Source: Phytomonospora endophytica
GTDB taxonomy: Bacteria; Actinomycetota; Actinomycetes; Mycobacteriales; Micromonosporaceae
Assembly: GCF_014202425.1 (NCBI RefSeq)
Contig: NZ_JACHGT010000008.1
Span: forward strand, 355,062 to 419,061
Reading direction: 5' to 3'
Length of the DNA stretch: 64,000 nucleotides
Shown: positions 35,117 to 47,869 of the stretch, piece after piece
Position numbering within the stretch: position 1 is the first letter of the stretch
How the letters are laid out: the number at the start of each line of letters is the position of its first letter
Notes under the pieces: generated by a model
Seen by the model: only the letters and a program-made list of their open reading frames with translations
What the model was told of the DNA's origin: nothing
Database searches by the model: none
Position numbers and translations under genes: made by a program

Positions 35117-35299
35117 ATGTCGAAGCTCAACCGTCTCGCCGACCGGCTGGTGAACCGTCTCGCCCCGAGGGCCACGGCCTCGGCAGGGTGTGGATCCGAC
35201 ACCACCAAGTGCGCGGAGGACCTGCACGGCCGGTGCACGACCAAGCGGGCCCTCTACCGCCGGAAGTGCGGCGAGTGGACCTGGTACGGCTGCTGCTGA
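35117..35299 (+). CDS. 60-residue Cys-rich peptide with amphipathic leader-like N-terminus
   Basis: The peptide starts at an ATG 6 bases after AGAGGAG, a strong ribosome binding site, so it is very likely translated. Residues 1-23 form a basic amphipathic helix (NRLADRLVNRLAPRATASA). Residues 24-60 hold six Cys at 25, 32, 40, 51, 59 and 60, and the peptide ends WTWYGCC. There is no hydrophobic signal sequence. The layout resembles a leader plus Cys-rich core of a peptide natural product, or a small metal or redox protein. No modification enzyme or exporter gene lies beside it. I do not assign a function. Confidence 0.75.
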   Translation: MSKLNRLADRLVNRLAPRATASAGCGSDTTKCAEDLHGRCTTKRALYRRKCGEWTWYGCC

Positions 35300-35313
35300 T
35301 CCGGTACACCGAC

Positions 35314-35344
35314 GGGCCGTCGCGGCGAATCCGCGCGTCGGCCC
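35314..35344. terminator. terminator between the Cys-rich peptide and HAD genes
   Basis: GGGCCG (35314-35319) pairs with CGGCCC (35339-35344), with an inner CGCGG/CCGCG stem. It can serve both convergent genes. Confidence 0.55.
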
Positions 35345-35356
35345 ACCCGCCCGGAC

Positions 35357-35995
35357 TCAGACCGCCCTCGCCAGCTCCACGGCCTCCAGCAGCGTCTCGG
35401 CGACGGGCACGCCGACCGCCCGCAGCTTCGCCTCGGCGGTGAAGCCGCCCGTGTACAGCACGGCCGCCGCGCCGACGGCGAGCGCGGCCTCGGCGTCGTC
35501 GACCGAGTCGCCGATGAGCACGACGGTCTCCGCCTCCACGCCGATGGCGGCGAGGTGCGCCTCCAGGTGCGGGCGCTTCGATCCGCCGCCGGCGCCGCGC
35601 AATCCGTCGACGCGATTAAGCAGACCGGTTAGTCCGAACTGGTCGACCAGTGGCACGAGGTTGTCGTGGTGCCACATCGACAACAGTGACTGCGTCCCTT
35701 TCCACGCCGCTATCGCGTCGCGGGCGTCGGAGGCCGGCTGACAGGCGAGCCGGTACTTCTCGTAGGAGCCGTGGAACAACTTGTCCATCAGCACGAACTC
35801 CTCGGCGGTGACCGGGCGGCCCAATTCCAGGGAGTAGTAGTCGGCGATCGGCCGGATGAAGCGCTCCCGATGCTGCTCGGCGGTCACGGCGAGCCCGCCG
35901 GCGCCGGTGAGCACGTCGTTGGTGGCCGAGACCACCGCTTCGAGGTCGTCGAACAGGGTGCCGTTCCAGTCCCATACCAGGTGCCGCGTCGTCAT
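35357..35995 (-). CDS. HAD-superfamily hydrolase
   Basis: The 212-residue protein has the HAD motifs: DWNGTLFDD (nucleophile Asp9; the second Asp of DxDGT is Asn11), SMWHHDN near residue 103, a Lys in SKRPHLEAHL and IGDSVDDAEAALAVGA. The Asn for Asp change at the general acid position is seen in a subset of HAD proteins and may affect phosphatase activity. A cap domain sits between residues 18 and 95. The substrate is unknown. Its neighbours are glutaredoxin and bldN, an order that recalls the bldN region of Streptomyces. Confidence 0.85.
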   Translation of the reverse strand: MTTRHLVWDWNGTLFDDLEAVVSATNDVLTGAGGLAVTAEQHRERFIRPIADYYSLELGRPVTAEEFVLMDKLFHGSYEKYRLACQPASDARDAIAAWKGTQSLLSMWHHDNLVPLVDQFGLTGLLNRVDGLRGAGGGSKRPHLEAHLAAIGVEAETVVLIGDSVDDAEAALAVGAAAVLYTGGFTAEAKLRAVGVPVAETLLEAVELARAV

Positions 35996-36027
35996 CCGCC
36001 CGAGATTACCCGGCGGAACCGACAAGA

Positions 36028-36282
36028 TCACCGGCCCAGATCGGCGACGAGTCTGTCCTCCTCGACATGCCAGTACCCGTGCTCCCGTCCGTCGAGGAGG
36101 ACCACCGGGAGCCGGTCGCCGTACTCGCGGAGCAGGCCCTGATCGGTCGCCACGTCCACTTCGGACCACGCCACTCCGGTGCGTTCGGCGACCCGGTCGA
36201 GGGCCTCGCGCGCGTCGGTGCACAAGTGACATCCAGCGGTCGTCAAGAGCACCACGCGAGCCCCGGAAAATGCTGAGATCAC
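36028..36282 (-). CDS. glutaredoxin-like protein
   Basis: The 84-residue thioredoxin-fold protein has ARVVLLTTAGCHLCTDA with Cys18 and Cys21 (CHLC) and the cis-Pro loop RLPVVLLDG. This is the short glutaredoxin-like family common upstream of bldN in actinobacteria. It may reduce disulfides in the cytoplasm with mycothiol or another thiol as partner. It is divergent from bldN. Confidence 0.85.
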   Translation of the reverse strand: MISAFSGARVVLLTTAGCHLCTDAREALDRVAERTGVAWSEVDVATDQGLLREYGDRLPVVLLDGREHGYWHVEEDRLVADLGR

Positions 36283-36529
36283 TTCGGATATTCCTCCCCG
36301 TCAAGGGTTTTGGAGACCAGGTCGAAAGCGGTACCGTCACTCAACCGGGTGAGGACCCAAACATTAATCGCACAAACTGTCCGTTCCGATCATGGCTACT
36401 CTCGGGACACAATCTCTGCGTTGTGTAGTCAAGTCCACACAGTTTCGTGGGTCAGGCCCTATCATGATCCGGGTCGGCACCCCCGTGACCTTGGGTCCCG
36501 ACAAACCCCTCACCCGAGGAGGCAGGTAA
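36283..36529 (+). promoter_or_regulatory. bldN upstream control region with possible BldD box
   Basis: This 247-bp divergent region holds TATCAT (36460-36465), a plausible -10, and GTGACCTTGGGTCCC (36485-36499). The latter matches the published palindromic BldD box nTnACnC(A/T)GnGTnAn at 7 of 9 fixed positions. In Streptomyces bldN is a direct BldD target, so the site is a reasonable guess. AGGAGG (36517-36522) lies 7 bases before the bldN GTG. Confidence 0.35.
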
Positions 36530-37360
36530 GTGCCCGGTTCCGCGCATGTTGTCACCGACGAGCTGCACATGGCCCGGCTCGCCCTTTCCAGTGGGCTGGC
36601 CGCCATGCGCCACATGCTGGCGGTGACGATCCACGCCGACCCGGCCACGGCCACCGGCGCGGACGCCGCGCCATCGGCCGCCCGAGGCCGGGTCCGCCCG
36701 GTCCGCGCCCGTGTCGCCGAGAAGTCCGAGACCGACGCCGAGGCCGAGTCAGGCGGCACCGAACCCGAACCCGAGGGCGAGGGCGGCGAACCGGCCCGCG
36801 GCACCGAGATCTGGGATCTCGTCCGCCGCGCCCAGGCCGGCGACACCGAGGCCTTCGGCCAGATCTACGACCGCTACATCGACACGGTCTTCCGCTACAT
36901 CTACTTCCGCGTATCCCGCCGCGATCTCGCCGAGGACCTCACCAGTGAGACCTTCCTGCGGGCGCTCAAGCGGATCAACAGCTTCACCTGGCAGGGCCGC
37001 GACTTCGGCGCCTGGCTGGTGACCATCGCGCGCAACCTCATGGCCGACCACTTCAAGTCCGGTCGCTACCGCCTCGAAGTCGCCACCGCCGACGTCCTCG
37101 ACGCCGACAAGGAGGAGTCCGGTCCGGAGGGGAACCCCGAGACGGCCGTCGTCGACAAGATCACCAACGCGACCCTCCTCGAAGCGGTCAAGGAGCTCAA
37201 CGCCGACCAGCAGGAGTGCATCGTCCTGCGCTTCCTGCAGGGCTTCTCGGTCGCCGAGACCGCCCGCGCGATGAACAAGAACGAGGGCGCCATCAAGGCC
37301 CTCCAGTACCGGGCGGTCCGCACGCTCGGCCGACTGCTTCCCGAGGGATTCGGACGATGA
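36530..37360 (+). CDS. bldN: ECF sigma factor BldN
   Basis: The 276-residue protein has an N-terminal extension of about 90 residues, as in Streptomyces BldN. Sigma region 2 follows (RRAQAGDTEAFGQIYDRYIDTVFRYIYFRVSRRDLAEDLTSETFLRALKRI), then NSFTWQGRDFGAWLVTIARNLMADHFKSGRYRLEV and region 4 (VKELNADQQECIVLRFLQGFSVAETARAMNKNEGAIKALQYRAVRTLGRLLP). Long stretches match BldN as I know it. BldN drives genes for aerial growth and sporulation (bldM, chaplins and rodlins in Streptomyces). The next gene encodes its anti-sigma factor. Confidence 0.93.
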   Translation: MPGSAHVVTDELHMARLALSSGLAAMRHMLAVTIHADPATATGADAAPSAARGRVRPVRARVAEKSETDAEAESGGTEPEPEGEGGEPARGTEIWDLVRRAQAGDTEAFGQIYDRYIDTVFRYIYFRVSRRDLAEDLTSETFLRALKRINSFTWQGRDFGAWLVTIARNLMADHFKSGRYRLEVATADVLDADKEESGPEGNPETAVVDKITNATLLEAVKELNADQQECIVLRFLQGFSVAETARAMNKNEGAIKALQYRAVRTLGRLLPEGFGR

Positions 37361-37490
37361 CCTCCGCACGAGGCACGGCCTCCGTCGCGCTGCCCTGCGC
37401 ACGAGGCTTCGAAAACCATGAATATTCGTCAGATGTCCGACAGTTCCCCCTGGAATCCCAGGTGAGTGAGCACACCCTTAGCGCGATGGC

Positions 37491-37519
37491 CGTAACCGGA
37501 AGCGGCCTGTCCGCGTTGA
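37491..37519 (+). promoter_or_regulatory. BldN-type promoter before rsbN
   Basis: CGTAAC (37491-37496) and CGTTGA (37514-37519) are separated by 17 bp, in the 190-bp gap between bldN and rsbN. These hexamers are those reported for sigma-BldN promoters, as far as I recall. It implies that BldN switches on its own anti-sigma factor. Confidence 0.65.
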
Positions 37520-37550
37520 ATCGGATACAAGCGGCGAGAGGGGGTGTGCA

Positions 37551-38681
37551 ATGACGCCAGGACCGTTTGGACGAGCCCGAGCCGAACGTTTCGCGCAACT
37601 CCTGGAAGAGGCGCAGGGCGCGCCTCGGAAGCACATCAAGACCACCCACGACGAGCACCTCGCACCACTAGTCGAGGTCGGACACACCATGGCCGAACGT
37701 CTCTCGGCCGGGACCGCGGAGGTCGTCGCCGACGACGCCTTCCGCACCAAGCTCCGCGGCCGCCTCATGGCGGTCGCGAGCGTCCAGGGCATCGGCGACA
37801 CCGTCACCGGCCCCGACTACATCCCACGGGCCAAGCCCGAACCGCCACGCCCGGCACGCGGCGGTCGACGCCTCGCCGTCGGCGTGACGGTCGTCTTCGG
37901 CATCCTCGCGCTCTCCGGCGTGTCGGCCGCCAGCGGCTCGGCCATGCCGGGCGACGCGCTCTACGACGTCAAACGCTCCACCGAACGCGCCCAGCTCGCG
38001 CTCGCCGGTTCCGACGTCAACCGCGGTCAGCTCTACCTGGAGTTCGCCCGCAACCGTCTCGACGAAGCCGTGTCCGTGGCGACCGACCCATCCGCGGTCG
38101 ACACGACACTCGACGACATGGACGACGAGACCCGTCTCGGTGTCTCCCTGCTCACCGGCGCGGCCGTGGACCGCACCGACGAGGGCGTCCTCGACGCCGT
38201 CGACACCTTCGTCGAGACCCACCGCGTGGACCTCGTCGACTTCGTGTCCTCCACCGAAGCGGAGTCGCGCTCGCGCGCGCTCGACTCCCTCGCACTCCTC
38301 GACGACGTCGAGAACCGCTCCGAGAAGCTCCGCTTCTCCCTGCTCTGCACCGCCTCCGGCGACGCCGAGATCGACGCCCTGGGGCCGGTCCCCCTGTCCT
38401 GCTCGGCCCTCCCGGACCCGAGCGGCCACGAACCGGCCCCCCTCGACGAATCCGACCCGCAGGCCAGCCGGGACTCCCGTCCCGACGAACCCGGCGACGA
38501 CCCCACCGGCGGCGACGAACCCGACAAGGACAAGCCCGGCGACCCGACCACCGAACCCACCAAGGCGCCCACCGCCAGCCCGTCGGCGAGCCCCGGAACC
38601 GACGACGAGGACGAGGACGCCGGCAACGGCGGGCTCCTCGGCCAGCTCGGCGGGATCCTGTCGGGACTCCTCGGCGGTTGA
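37551..38681 (+). CDS. rsbN: anti-sigma factor RsbN (DUF5667 protein)
   Basis: The 376-residue protein has a cytoplasmic N-terminus (1-108: [21 protein letters not shown]), one membrane segment (about 110-130: [20 protein letters not shown]), and the DUF5667 motif [24 protein letters not shown] right after it. A helical exodomain extends to about 285. The tail is rich in Pro, Asp and Glu and ends [16 protein letters not shown]. RsbN binds and holds BldN at the membrane in Streptomyces. Position, topology and DUF5667 all fit. AGAGGGGG precedes the ATG. Confidence 0.9.
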   Translation: MTPGPFGRARAERFAQLLEEAQGAPRKHIKTTHDEHLAPLVEVGHTMAERLSAGTAEVVADDAFRTKLRGRLMAVASVQGIGDTVTGPDYIPRAKPEPPRPARGGRRLAVGVTVVFGILALSGVSAASGSAMPGDALYDVKRSTERAQLALAGSDVNRGQLYLEFARNRLDEAVSVATDPSAVDTTLDDMDDETRLGVSLLTGAAVDRTDEGVLDAVDTFVETHRVDLVDFVSSTEAESRSRALDSLALLDDVENRSEKLRFSLLCTASGDAEIDALGPVPLSCSALPDPSGHEPAPLDESDPQASRDSRPDEPGDDPTGGDEPDKDKPGDPTTEPTKAPTASPSASPGTDDEDEDAGNGGLLGQLGGILSGLLGG

Positions 38682-38713
38682 ACGCGGTTTTCCGTCTCGT
38701 CACCGGCAGGCAC

Positions 38714-38719
38714 TACCCT
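38714..38719 (+). promoter_or_regulatory. -10 box of the HAD-IB gene (leaderless)
   Basis: TACCCT is 6 bases before the GTG at 38726. This decides the start over the ATG three bases upstream. Confidence 0.5.
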
Positions 38720-38725
38720 CGAATG

Positions 38726-39553
38726 GTGAGCGACGTAGAGGTGCAGACCCCGCCCCAGGTCACCGACACGACCGGGGCGGCGTTCTTCGACGTCGACAAC
38801 ACCCTGATGCAAGGCGCGTCCATCTACTGGTTCGCCCGCGGCCTGGCCGCCCGGCGCTTCTTCCGCAGCTCCGACCTGCTGCGTTTCGGCTGGCAGCAGG
38901 CCCGCTTCCGGCTACAGGGCAAGGAGAACCACGGCCACATCGCCGACATCAAGGAGTCCGCGCTCGCCTTCGTGGCCGGCCGGCCCGTCGCCGACGTCGT
39001 CGGCCTGTGCGAGGAGATCTTCGACGAGCTCATCGCCGAACGCATCTGGGCGGGCACCCGCGCCCTCGCCGAACGCCACCTCGCCGACGGCCAGCGCGTG
39101 TGGCTCGTCACCGCGACCCCGGTCGAACTCGCCGAGATCATCGCCCGCCGCCTCGGCCTGACCGGCGCCCTCGGCACCGTCGCCGAGATCAAGGACGGCG
39201 TCTACACCGGCCACCTCATCGGCGACATCATGCACGGCTCGGCCAAGGCCGACGCGATCCGCGCGCTCGCCGCCGTCGAGGGCCTCGACCTGACCCGCTG
39301 CGCCGCCTACAGCGACTCCTCCAACGACCTGCCGATGCTCTCGGCGGTCGGGCACGCCGTCGCGGTCAACCCCGACACCGTGCTGCGCCGGACGGCACGC
39401 CAGCGCGGCTGGGCGATCAAGGACTTCCGTTCCGGCCGTAAGGCCGCGATGCTCGCCCTGCCGACGGCCGTGGCCGCCGGTGCCGTGGCGGGCGCCGTCG
39501 CCGGTGGCTTCGCGCTCCGGCGCCGCAGTAAGCGCAACCGACTCGGACGATGA
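38726..39553 (+). CDS. HAD-IB family phosphatase with C-terminal membrane segment
   Basis: The 275-residue protein has [13 protein letters not shown] (DxD nucleophile), [17 protein letters not shown], and [22 protein letters not shown], which are the SerB-like HAD-IB motifs (CicA/IB-11 type). The C-terminal [24 protein letters not shown] is hydrophobic and may anchor it to the membrane, with a basic tail [11 protein letters not shown]. Such proteins may act on phosphoserine or on lipid phosphates. It overlaps the next gene by ATGA. Confidence 0.85.
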   Translation: MSDVEVQTPPQVTDTTGAAFFDVDNTLMQGASIYWFARGLAARRFFRSSDLLRFGWQQARFRLQGKENHGHIADIKESALAFVAGRPVADVVGLCEEIFDELIAERIWAGTRALAERHLADGQRVWLVTATPVELAEIIARRLGLTGALGTVAEIKDGVYTGHLIGDIMHGSAKADAIRALAAVEGLDLTRCAAYSDSSNDLPMLSAVGHAVAVNPDTVLRRTARQRGWAIKDFRSGRKAAMLALPTAVAAGAVAGAVAGGFALRRRSKRNRLGR

Positions 39554-40659
39554 GCTCGCGCACCTTCATCCGGCCCTCGCTCGCGCTGATCCTGGCCCTG
39601 GCGGCGACCGTGGCGTGGGTGACGCTGCCCGTTCCCGAACGGATCCCGCAGACCCCCGCGGGCACGCCCGCGCACCGTTCCGTCGCCGAGGAATGGCCGG
39701 GCACGATCCCCTCCGCGTTCCTCGGCTCCTTCTTCGACGGGACGCCGTTCACGCCGCTGCTGTTCCTCGACGAGCTGACGGTCGTGGCCACCGCCTACAC
39801 ACCCGACGGCGAACGCGTCCGCCTCCTCGTCTACACGCCCGGTGAGGAGGCGCGCGAGCTGGCCACGCTCGACGCCGACGACGCGCCCGGATTCACCGCC
39901 GTCGCCACCGACGGCGAACGTCTCGTGTGGACCCAGACGGTCCCCGACGGGCAGGGCGTGGCCGGTACGAGCCTCTGGACGGCACCGGTGGGCCTGGCGG
40001 CGGCGAAGGCCGTGCGCCTGACCGCCGACACCGGCGACGCGCTGTTCACCGGCTCGTCCTACGACCTCCAGATCGCCGGAGGGGCCGTGCACTGGGCGGC
40101 GACGACACGCCGGGCCGGACAGGCCACCGAACTGCGTTCCTACCCCCTGGCGGGCGGTGAGGTGCGGACCGTGACCCTGGAGCGCGAGTTCGCGTGGAGC
40201 GCCTGGCCGCACGCGATCAGCAACGGGGGAGCGTCCGGCGAGGGCGTCCTGCTGGTCGACATGGCCGCCGAGACGACGACCACGATCCCGGTGAACACCG
40301 GTGAGCTGGCGACGTGCACGCCCGTGTGGTGCAGGGTGCTGACGCTGGGGATGAGCGGGCCGAGCGGGACCGACCTGATGCGCGTCGACGGTTCGGAACG
40401 ACGGCGGATCGCCGACGAGCGCACGAGCGCGGCCGTGCCGGACCCGATGCTGCTGGATCGTTTCGAGGTGCTGCTGGACGTGTCGGCGGCCGACGCCGAC
40501 GGGCAGCCGCTGCTGATCTTCGACGCGACACGGGGAGCGACGTTCGCGGTCGCCACCGACGCGCGGATCGTGCGGGCGCGCGGTGGGACGGTGTGGTGGT
40601 CGACGGGGGACGAGGAGACGCTGAAGTGGCACGCGCTGGATCTGGCGCGGCTGGATTAG
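39550..40659 (+). CDS. secreted or anchored beta-propeller-like protein
   Basis: The 369-residue protein begins with a signal anchor ([18 protein letters not shown]). The rest is beta-rich with repeated blade-like units such as [40 protein letters not shown] and [23 protein letters not shown]. One Cys pair lies in TCTPVWC. It overlaps the HAD-IB gene by 4 bp, so the pair is one operon. I cannot name a ligand. Confidence 0.75.
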   Translation: MSSRTFIRPSLALILALAATVAWVTLPVPERIPQTPAGTPAHRSVAEEWPGTIPSAFLGSFFDGTPFTPLLFLDELTVVATAYTPDGERVRLLVYTPGEEARELATLDADDAPGFTAVATDGERLVWTQTVPDGQGVAGTSLWTAPVGLAAAKAVRLTADTGDALFTGSSYDLQIAGGAVHWAATTRRAGQATELRSYPLAGGEVRTVTLEREFAWSAWPHAISNGGASGEGVLLVDMAAETTTTIPVNTGELATCTPVWCRVLTLGMSGPSGTDLMRVDGSERRRIADERTSAAVPDPMLLDRFEVLLDVSAADADGQPLLIFDATRGATFAVATDARIVRARGGTVWWSTGDEETLKWHALDLARLD

Positions 40660-40667
40660 GCGTGGGG

Positions 40668-40698
40668 AAGGCGCGCCCCCGGTGAGGGAGCGCGCCTT
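40668..40698. terminator. bidirectional terminator
   Basis: AAGGCGCGC (40668-40676) pairs with GCGCGCCTT (40690-40698) between two convergent genes. Confidence 0.7.
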
Positions 40699-40708
40699 GC
40701 CCGGGCGG

Positions 40709-41845
40709 TCAGGCTCCTGCGGACCCGACCAACCTGCTCCCGTCCGGCAGCTTCTTCGCGCCGAGCACGGCACCGGTCGTCGAGCACTCCTGGAGCGTTG
40801 CGCCGCTCAGGACGAACAGTTCCCCGCCCGGGGTCCAGTCGACCTGGAGGTCCATGCCCTGACCGCAGGCCGGAGTGGGCTCGCCACCGTTCAGGTAGGC
40901 CTCCAGGTCGAGGATCTGGCCGATGACCCCGCCGTCGGCCTCGCCTCGCAGGTAGAGGGTCTTCCCGTCGGGGGAGACGTCCAGGGGGCCGCCGATGAAC
41001 GACTGGCAGCGTTTGCCGAGCTCGTTTCCGGTGCTCGTGTCGAGGTACACCAGGCAGGGATCGTCGTTCTCGCGGACCGAGACGAGGGCCCGCTCGTCGG
41101 GCAGCGCGACCGTTTCGAGCACCCCCTCGGCCCAGTCCGGCTCGAAGTCGCCGCTCCGCGGGTCCCACACGTCCCAGCGCTGCGGCAGCGTCACGTCGTT
41201 GGGCGACTGGCCGATGGCGAGCAGATCGCCGCTCCAGGCGAGGACGTCGACGCCCGGCTCGACCGGGGTCGTGACCTCGTTCTCGGCCCCGGACGGGCCG
41301 ATCTCGGCGACGTGGAGAACGTCGTCGGGCATGAGCCAGGCGATGAGGGAGCCGTCGGCCGAGACGGCGTTCAGCACCGCGTCCGCGTCCGGTCCGGTCA
41401 GCATCGTCAGTTCGCCGTCGCGATCGATGAGTCCGGCGCCGCCGCCGTCCGGTTCGCCGTCGCCGTCGCCGTCGATGTGGCTGTTGCCGTTGGCGCCGAG
41501 GACCCAGCCGTTCGGCACGGCGATGACGGTCCTGACGCCGGTGAAGAACGCGGGGATCTCCAACTCCCGGCCGCCGGCCGTGTGGAGGACGTCGTGGCCG
41601 TTCGGGCCTCCCGGCGTGATGTACTCCACCGTGTCCAGCCCGGAGGCTCCGTCGATTCCGTCGGAGCCGCCCCCGATGTTCTGCAGCGCCAGCGGGATCG
41701 CCACGGCGATCGCCGCCACGGCCGCCAGCGGCGCCGCGGTCATCTTGACCGCGCGGCGGCGCTTGGCCGTCTGCAGCGCCTTGTCGGAGCTGGCGTAGGA
41801 CGGCGCCTGGCCGGCCAGGCCGCCGAGTTCGTCACGCAGGTTCAT
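40709..41845 (-). CDS. membrane partner of a SigE-type sigma factor, propeller-like exodomain
   Basis: The 378-residue protein has a short cytoplasmic N-terminus (1-33), one membrane segment (about 36-55: TAAPLAAVAAIAVAIPLALQ), then a beta-rich exodomain with Asp/Gly-rich loops (DGDGDGEPDGGGAGLIDRDG). Two conserved-looking Cys pairs (CLVYLD, CQSF; CGQG, CSTT) are present. It overlaps the sigma gene by ATGA, which suggests that it is an anti-sigma or sensor. It has the same topology as the partners in the 50-59 kb array, but I see no clear sequence match to them outside the N-terminus. Confidence 0.7.
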   Translation of the reverse strand: MNLRDELGGLAGQAPSYASSDKALQTAKRRRAVKMTAAPLAAVAAIAVAIPLALQNIGGGSDGIDGASGLDTVEYITPGGPNGHDVLHTAGGRELEIPAFFTGVRTVIAVPNGWVLGANGNSHIDGDGDGEPDGGGAGLIDRDGELTMLTGPDADAVLNAVSADGSLIAWLMPDDVLHVAEIGPSGAENEVTTPVEPGVDVLAWSGDLLAIGQSPNDVTLPQRWDVWDPRSGDFEPDWAEGVLETVALPDERALVSVRENDDPCLVYLDTSTGNELGKRCQSFIGGPLDVSPDGKTLYLRGEADGGVIGQILDLEAYLNGGEPTPACGQGMDLQVDWTPGGELFVLSGATLQECSTTGAVLGAKKLPDGSRLVGSAGA

Positions 41846-42354
41846 CGGGCGACCTCCAGTTCGATGTCGTCGAGGGTGGGGATGAGGGCGCGCATCCGGC
41901 GCAGCCCGTCGTAGATGTTGCGTTTGACCGTCCCGTTCGTCACGCCCATGGCGTGCGCGATCTCGTTCTCGGAGAGGTCTTCGTAGAAGCGCAGCACGAT
42001 CGCGGCACGCTGCTTGGGCGCCAGCGCGGCGAGGGCGGTGACCAGCACGAGCCGGTCGGTCGTGGCGCGCGAGGCGTCGGGCCGTCCCGACCCGACGACC
42101 TGCGACACGTCGGCGAAGGGGCGTTCCCGCCCGAACTTGCGCCACCACGACGTGTGCTGGTTGACCATGATGCGCCTGGCGTACCCCTCGGGGTTGCCGC
42201 CGTGGACCTTCCGCCAGTTGGCGGCGGTCTTGGCCAGCGCGTCTTGCACGAGCTCCTCGGCGGTGGCGTGACTTCCGCAGAGAAGGTAGGCCGTACGCGA
42301 CAACGCCGCGCCACGAGCGACCACGAACTCGCGGAAGCCTTCGTATCGGTCCAT
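41842..42354 (-). CDS. SigE-family ECF sigma factor
   Basis: The 170-residue protein has region 2 (FREFVVARGAALSRTAYLLCGSHATAEELVQDALAKTAANWRKV) and region 4 (LAALAPKQRAAIVLRFYEDLSENEIAHAMGVTNGTVKRNIYDGLRRMRALIP). I chose the ATG at 42354, 8 bases after GGAGG. It overlaps its membrane partner gene by ATGA. It is a relative of the six sigma factors in the array at 50-59 kb but is more distant from them than they are from each other. Confidence 0.9.
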   Translation of the reverse strand: MDRYEGFREFVVARGAALSRTAYLLCGSHATAEELVQDALAKTAANWRKVHGGNPEGYARRIMVNQHTSWWRKFGRERPFADVSQVVGSGRPDASRATTDRLVLVTALAALAPKQRAAIVLRFYEDLSENEIAHAMGVTNGTVKRNIYDGLRRMRALIPTLDDIELEVAR

Positions 42355-42430
42355 CCGATGATCCTCCCGTCCTTCACCTGTCAAACGCAGGTGCGGGGAA
42401 GGACGTTGGGTACCGCGCGAAGCTTTTTCG

Positions 42431-42763
42431 CTAGGCCTGGTCGCCGTCTTGGATCACGAAGGCCTGCCGCAGGCCGGTCACGTTGAGCAGGCGTGACAGG
42501 AAGTCGCCGAGGTTGGCCAGCACGAGGCGGCAGCGGGCACGGGTCGCCGCCCGGTTGAGCACGACGAGCGTGCCGAGCCCCTGCGAGTCGCAGAAGGTCA
42601 CCTCGCCCATGTCGAGGATCAACCGGTCGGGAGGGTCGACGAGGGCGTTCTCGACGGCATCCGTGAGCCGCGAGACCGTCCCGATGTCGATCTCGCCGCG
42701 CAACGCCACGATCGTGTCACCCGAATCCTGGCGCACGGAGATGTCTAGCTCCGGGCGTACCAC
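42431..42763 (-). CDS. STAS-domain anti-sigma factor antagonist
   Basis: The 110-residue protein is a STAS domain (RsbV/SpoIIAA type) with VALRGEIDIGTVSRLTDAVENAL and the phosphorylation site FCDSQGLGTLV (Ser60). When not phosphorylated such proteins bind and remove an RsbW-type kinase. The SpoIIE-type phosphatase with an RsbW-like domain is encoded 5 kb away in the same signalling cluster. The GTG at 42763 lies 7 bases after TAGGCT. Confidence 0.92.
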   Translation of the reverse strand: MVRPELDISVRQDSGDTIVALRGEIDIGTVSRLTDAVENALVDPPDRLILDMGEVTFCDSQGLGTLVVLNRAATRARCRLVLANLGDFLSRLLNVTGLRQAFVIQDGDQA

Positions 42764-42770
42764 GTTGGCA

Positions 42771-42776
42771 AGCCTA
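42771..42776 (-). promoter_or_regulatory. -10 box of the STAS gene (leaderless)
   Basis: TAGGCT on the minus strand is followed by 7 bases and the GTG at 42763. Confidence 0.5.
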
Positions 42777-42806
42777 ACGGACGAGTCGCGGTCATGGTTC
42801 CGGTCG

Positions 42807-43351
42807 TTACTCGCCGGCGCGGGTCAGCAGCTCAACGGCCTTCTCGGTGGCGCCCTCGCCGCCCGAGCGCAGCGCCGATCGAGCCTCTTCGATCGCGTCG
42901 CGCAGGCGGGCGTTCTCCGCCTCGACCGCGCGGACGGTCGCCGCCTGCACGCCCAGCTGCTCCTTGCGGCCCCACAGCTCCACGAACACCGACACCTTCG
43001 CCCGCAGCACCCAAGGGTCGAAGGGCTTGGTGATGTAGTCGACCGCGCCGGCCGCGTACCCGCGGAACGCGAGGTGCGCGTCGCGGTCGACGGCGGTCAG
43101 GAAGATGATCGGCACGTGCCTGGTGCGTTCACGCTGTTTGATGTGCGAGGCGGTCTCGAAACCGTCCATCCCGGGCATCTGCGCGTCCAGGAGGATGACG
43201 GCGAAGTCCCCGACGAGGAGCTTCTTCAGCGCCTCCTCGCCGGAGGTCACCGCGACGGGTTCGACCGGGAGGCCCTGGAGGATCGCCTCCAGCGCCACCA
43301 GGTTCTCCATCCGGTCGTCGACCAGCAGGATCTTCGCCGTTCTCGGGCTGC

Positions 43352-43355
<4 letters not shown>
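42807..43355 (-). CDS. response regulator receiver protein with coiled-coil tail
   Basis: The 182-residue protein has a receiver domain (residues 7-125: ILLVDDRMENL, phospho-acceptor Asp57 in ILLDAQMPGMDG, Lys110 in ITKPFD). A predicted coiled coil covers about 130-180 (LWGRKEQLGVQAATVRAVEAENARLRDAIEEARSAL). There is no output DNA-binding or enzymatic domain. Its GTG overlaps the stop of the hybrid kinase gene by GTGA, so it is the natural phosphotransfer partner. Confidence 0.9.
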
Positions 43356-47797
<4,442 letters not shown>

Positions 47798-47869
47798 CGA
47801 TCGCCTCGCTGCGTTGAACCTCGGTGGGGTGTTTCCATCTTTCTTTGCGCATGGGGGACACTGCAAGCT

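Noticed and set aside
36407..36426. ACACAA-N8-TTGTGT in the bldN leader as a Rex site
   Set aside because: The orientation of the half-sites is opposite to the Rex operator (TTGTGA...TCACAA), so the match is only superficial.
40709..42354. The minus-strand sigma pair as a seventh unit of the array
   Set aside because: The sigma factor lacks CCGDW and the partner lacks the FPLPxLD and GCEDY motifs. It is only a distant relative with the same gene order.
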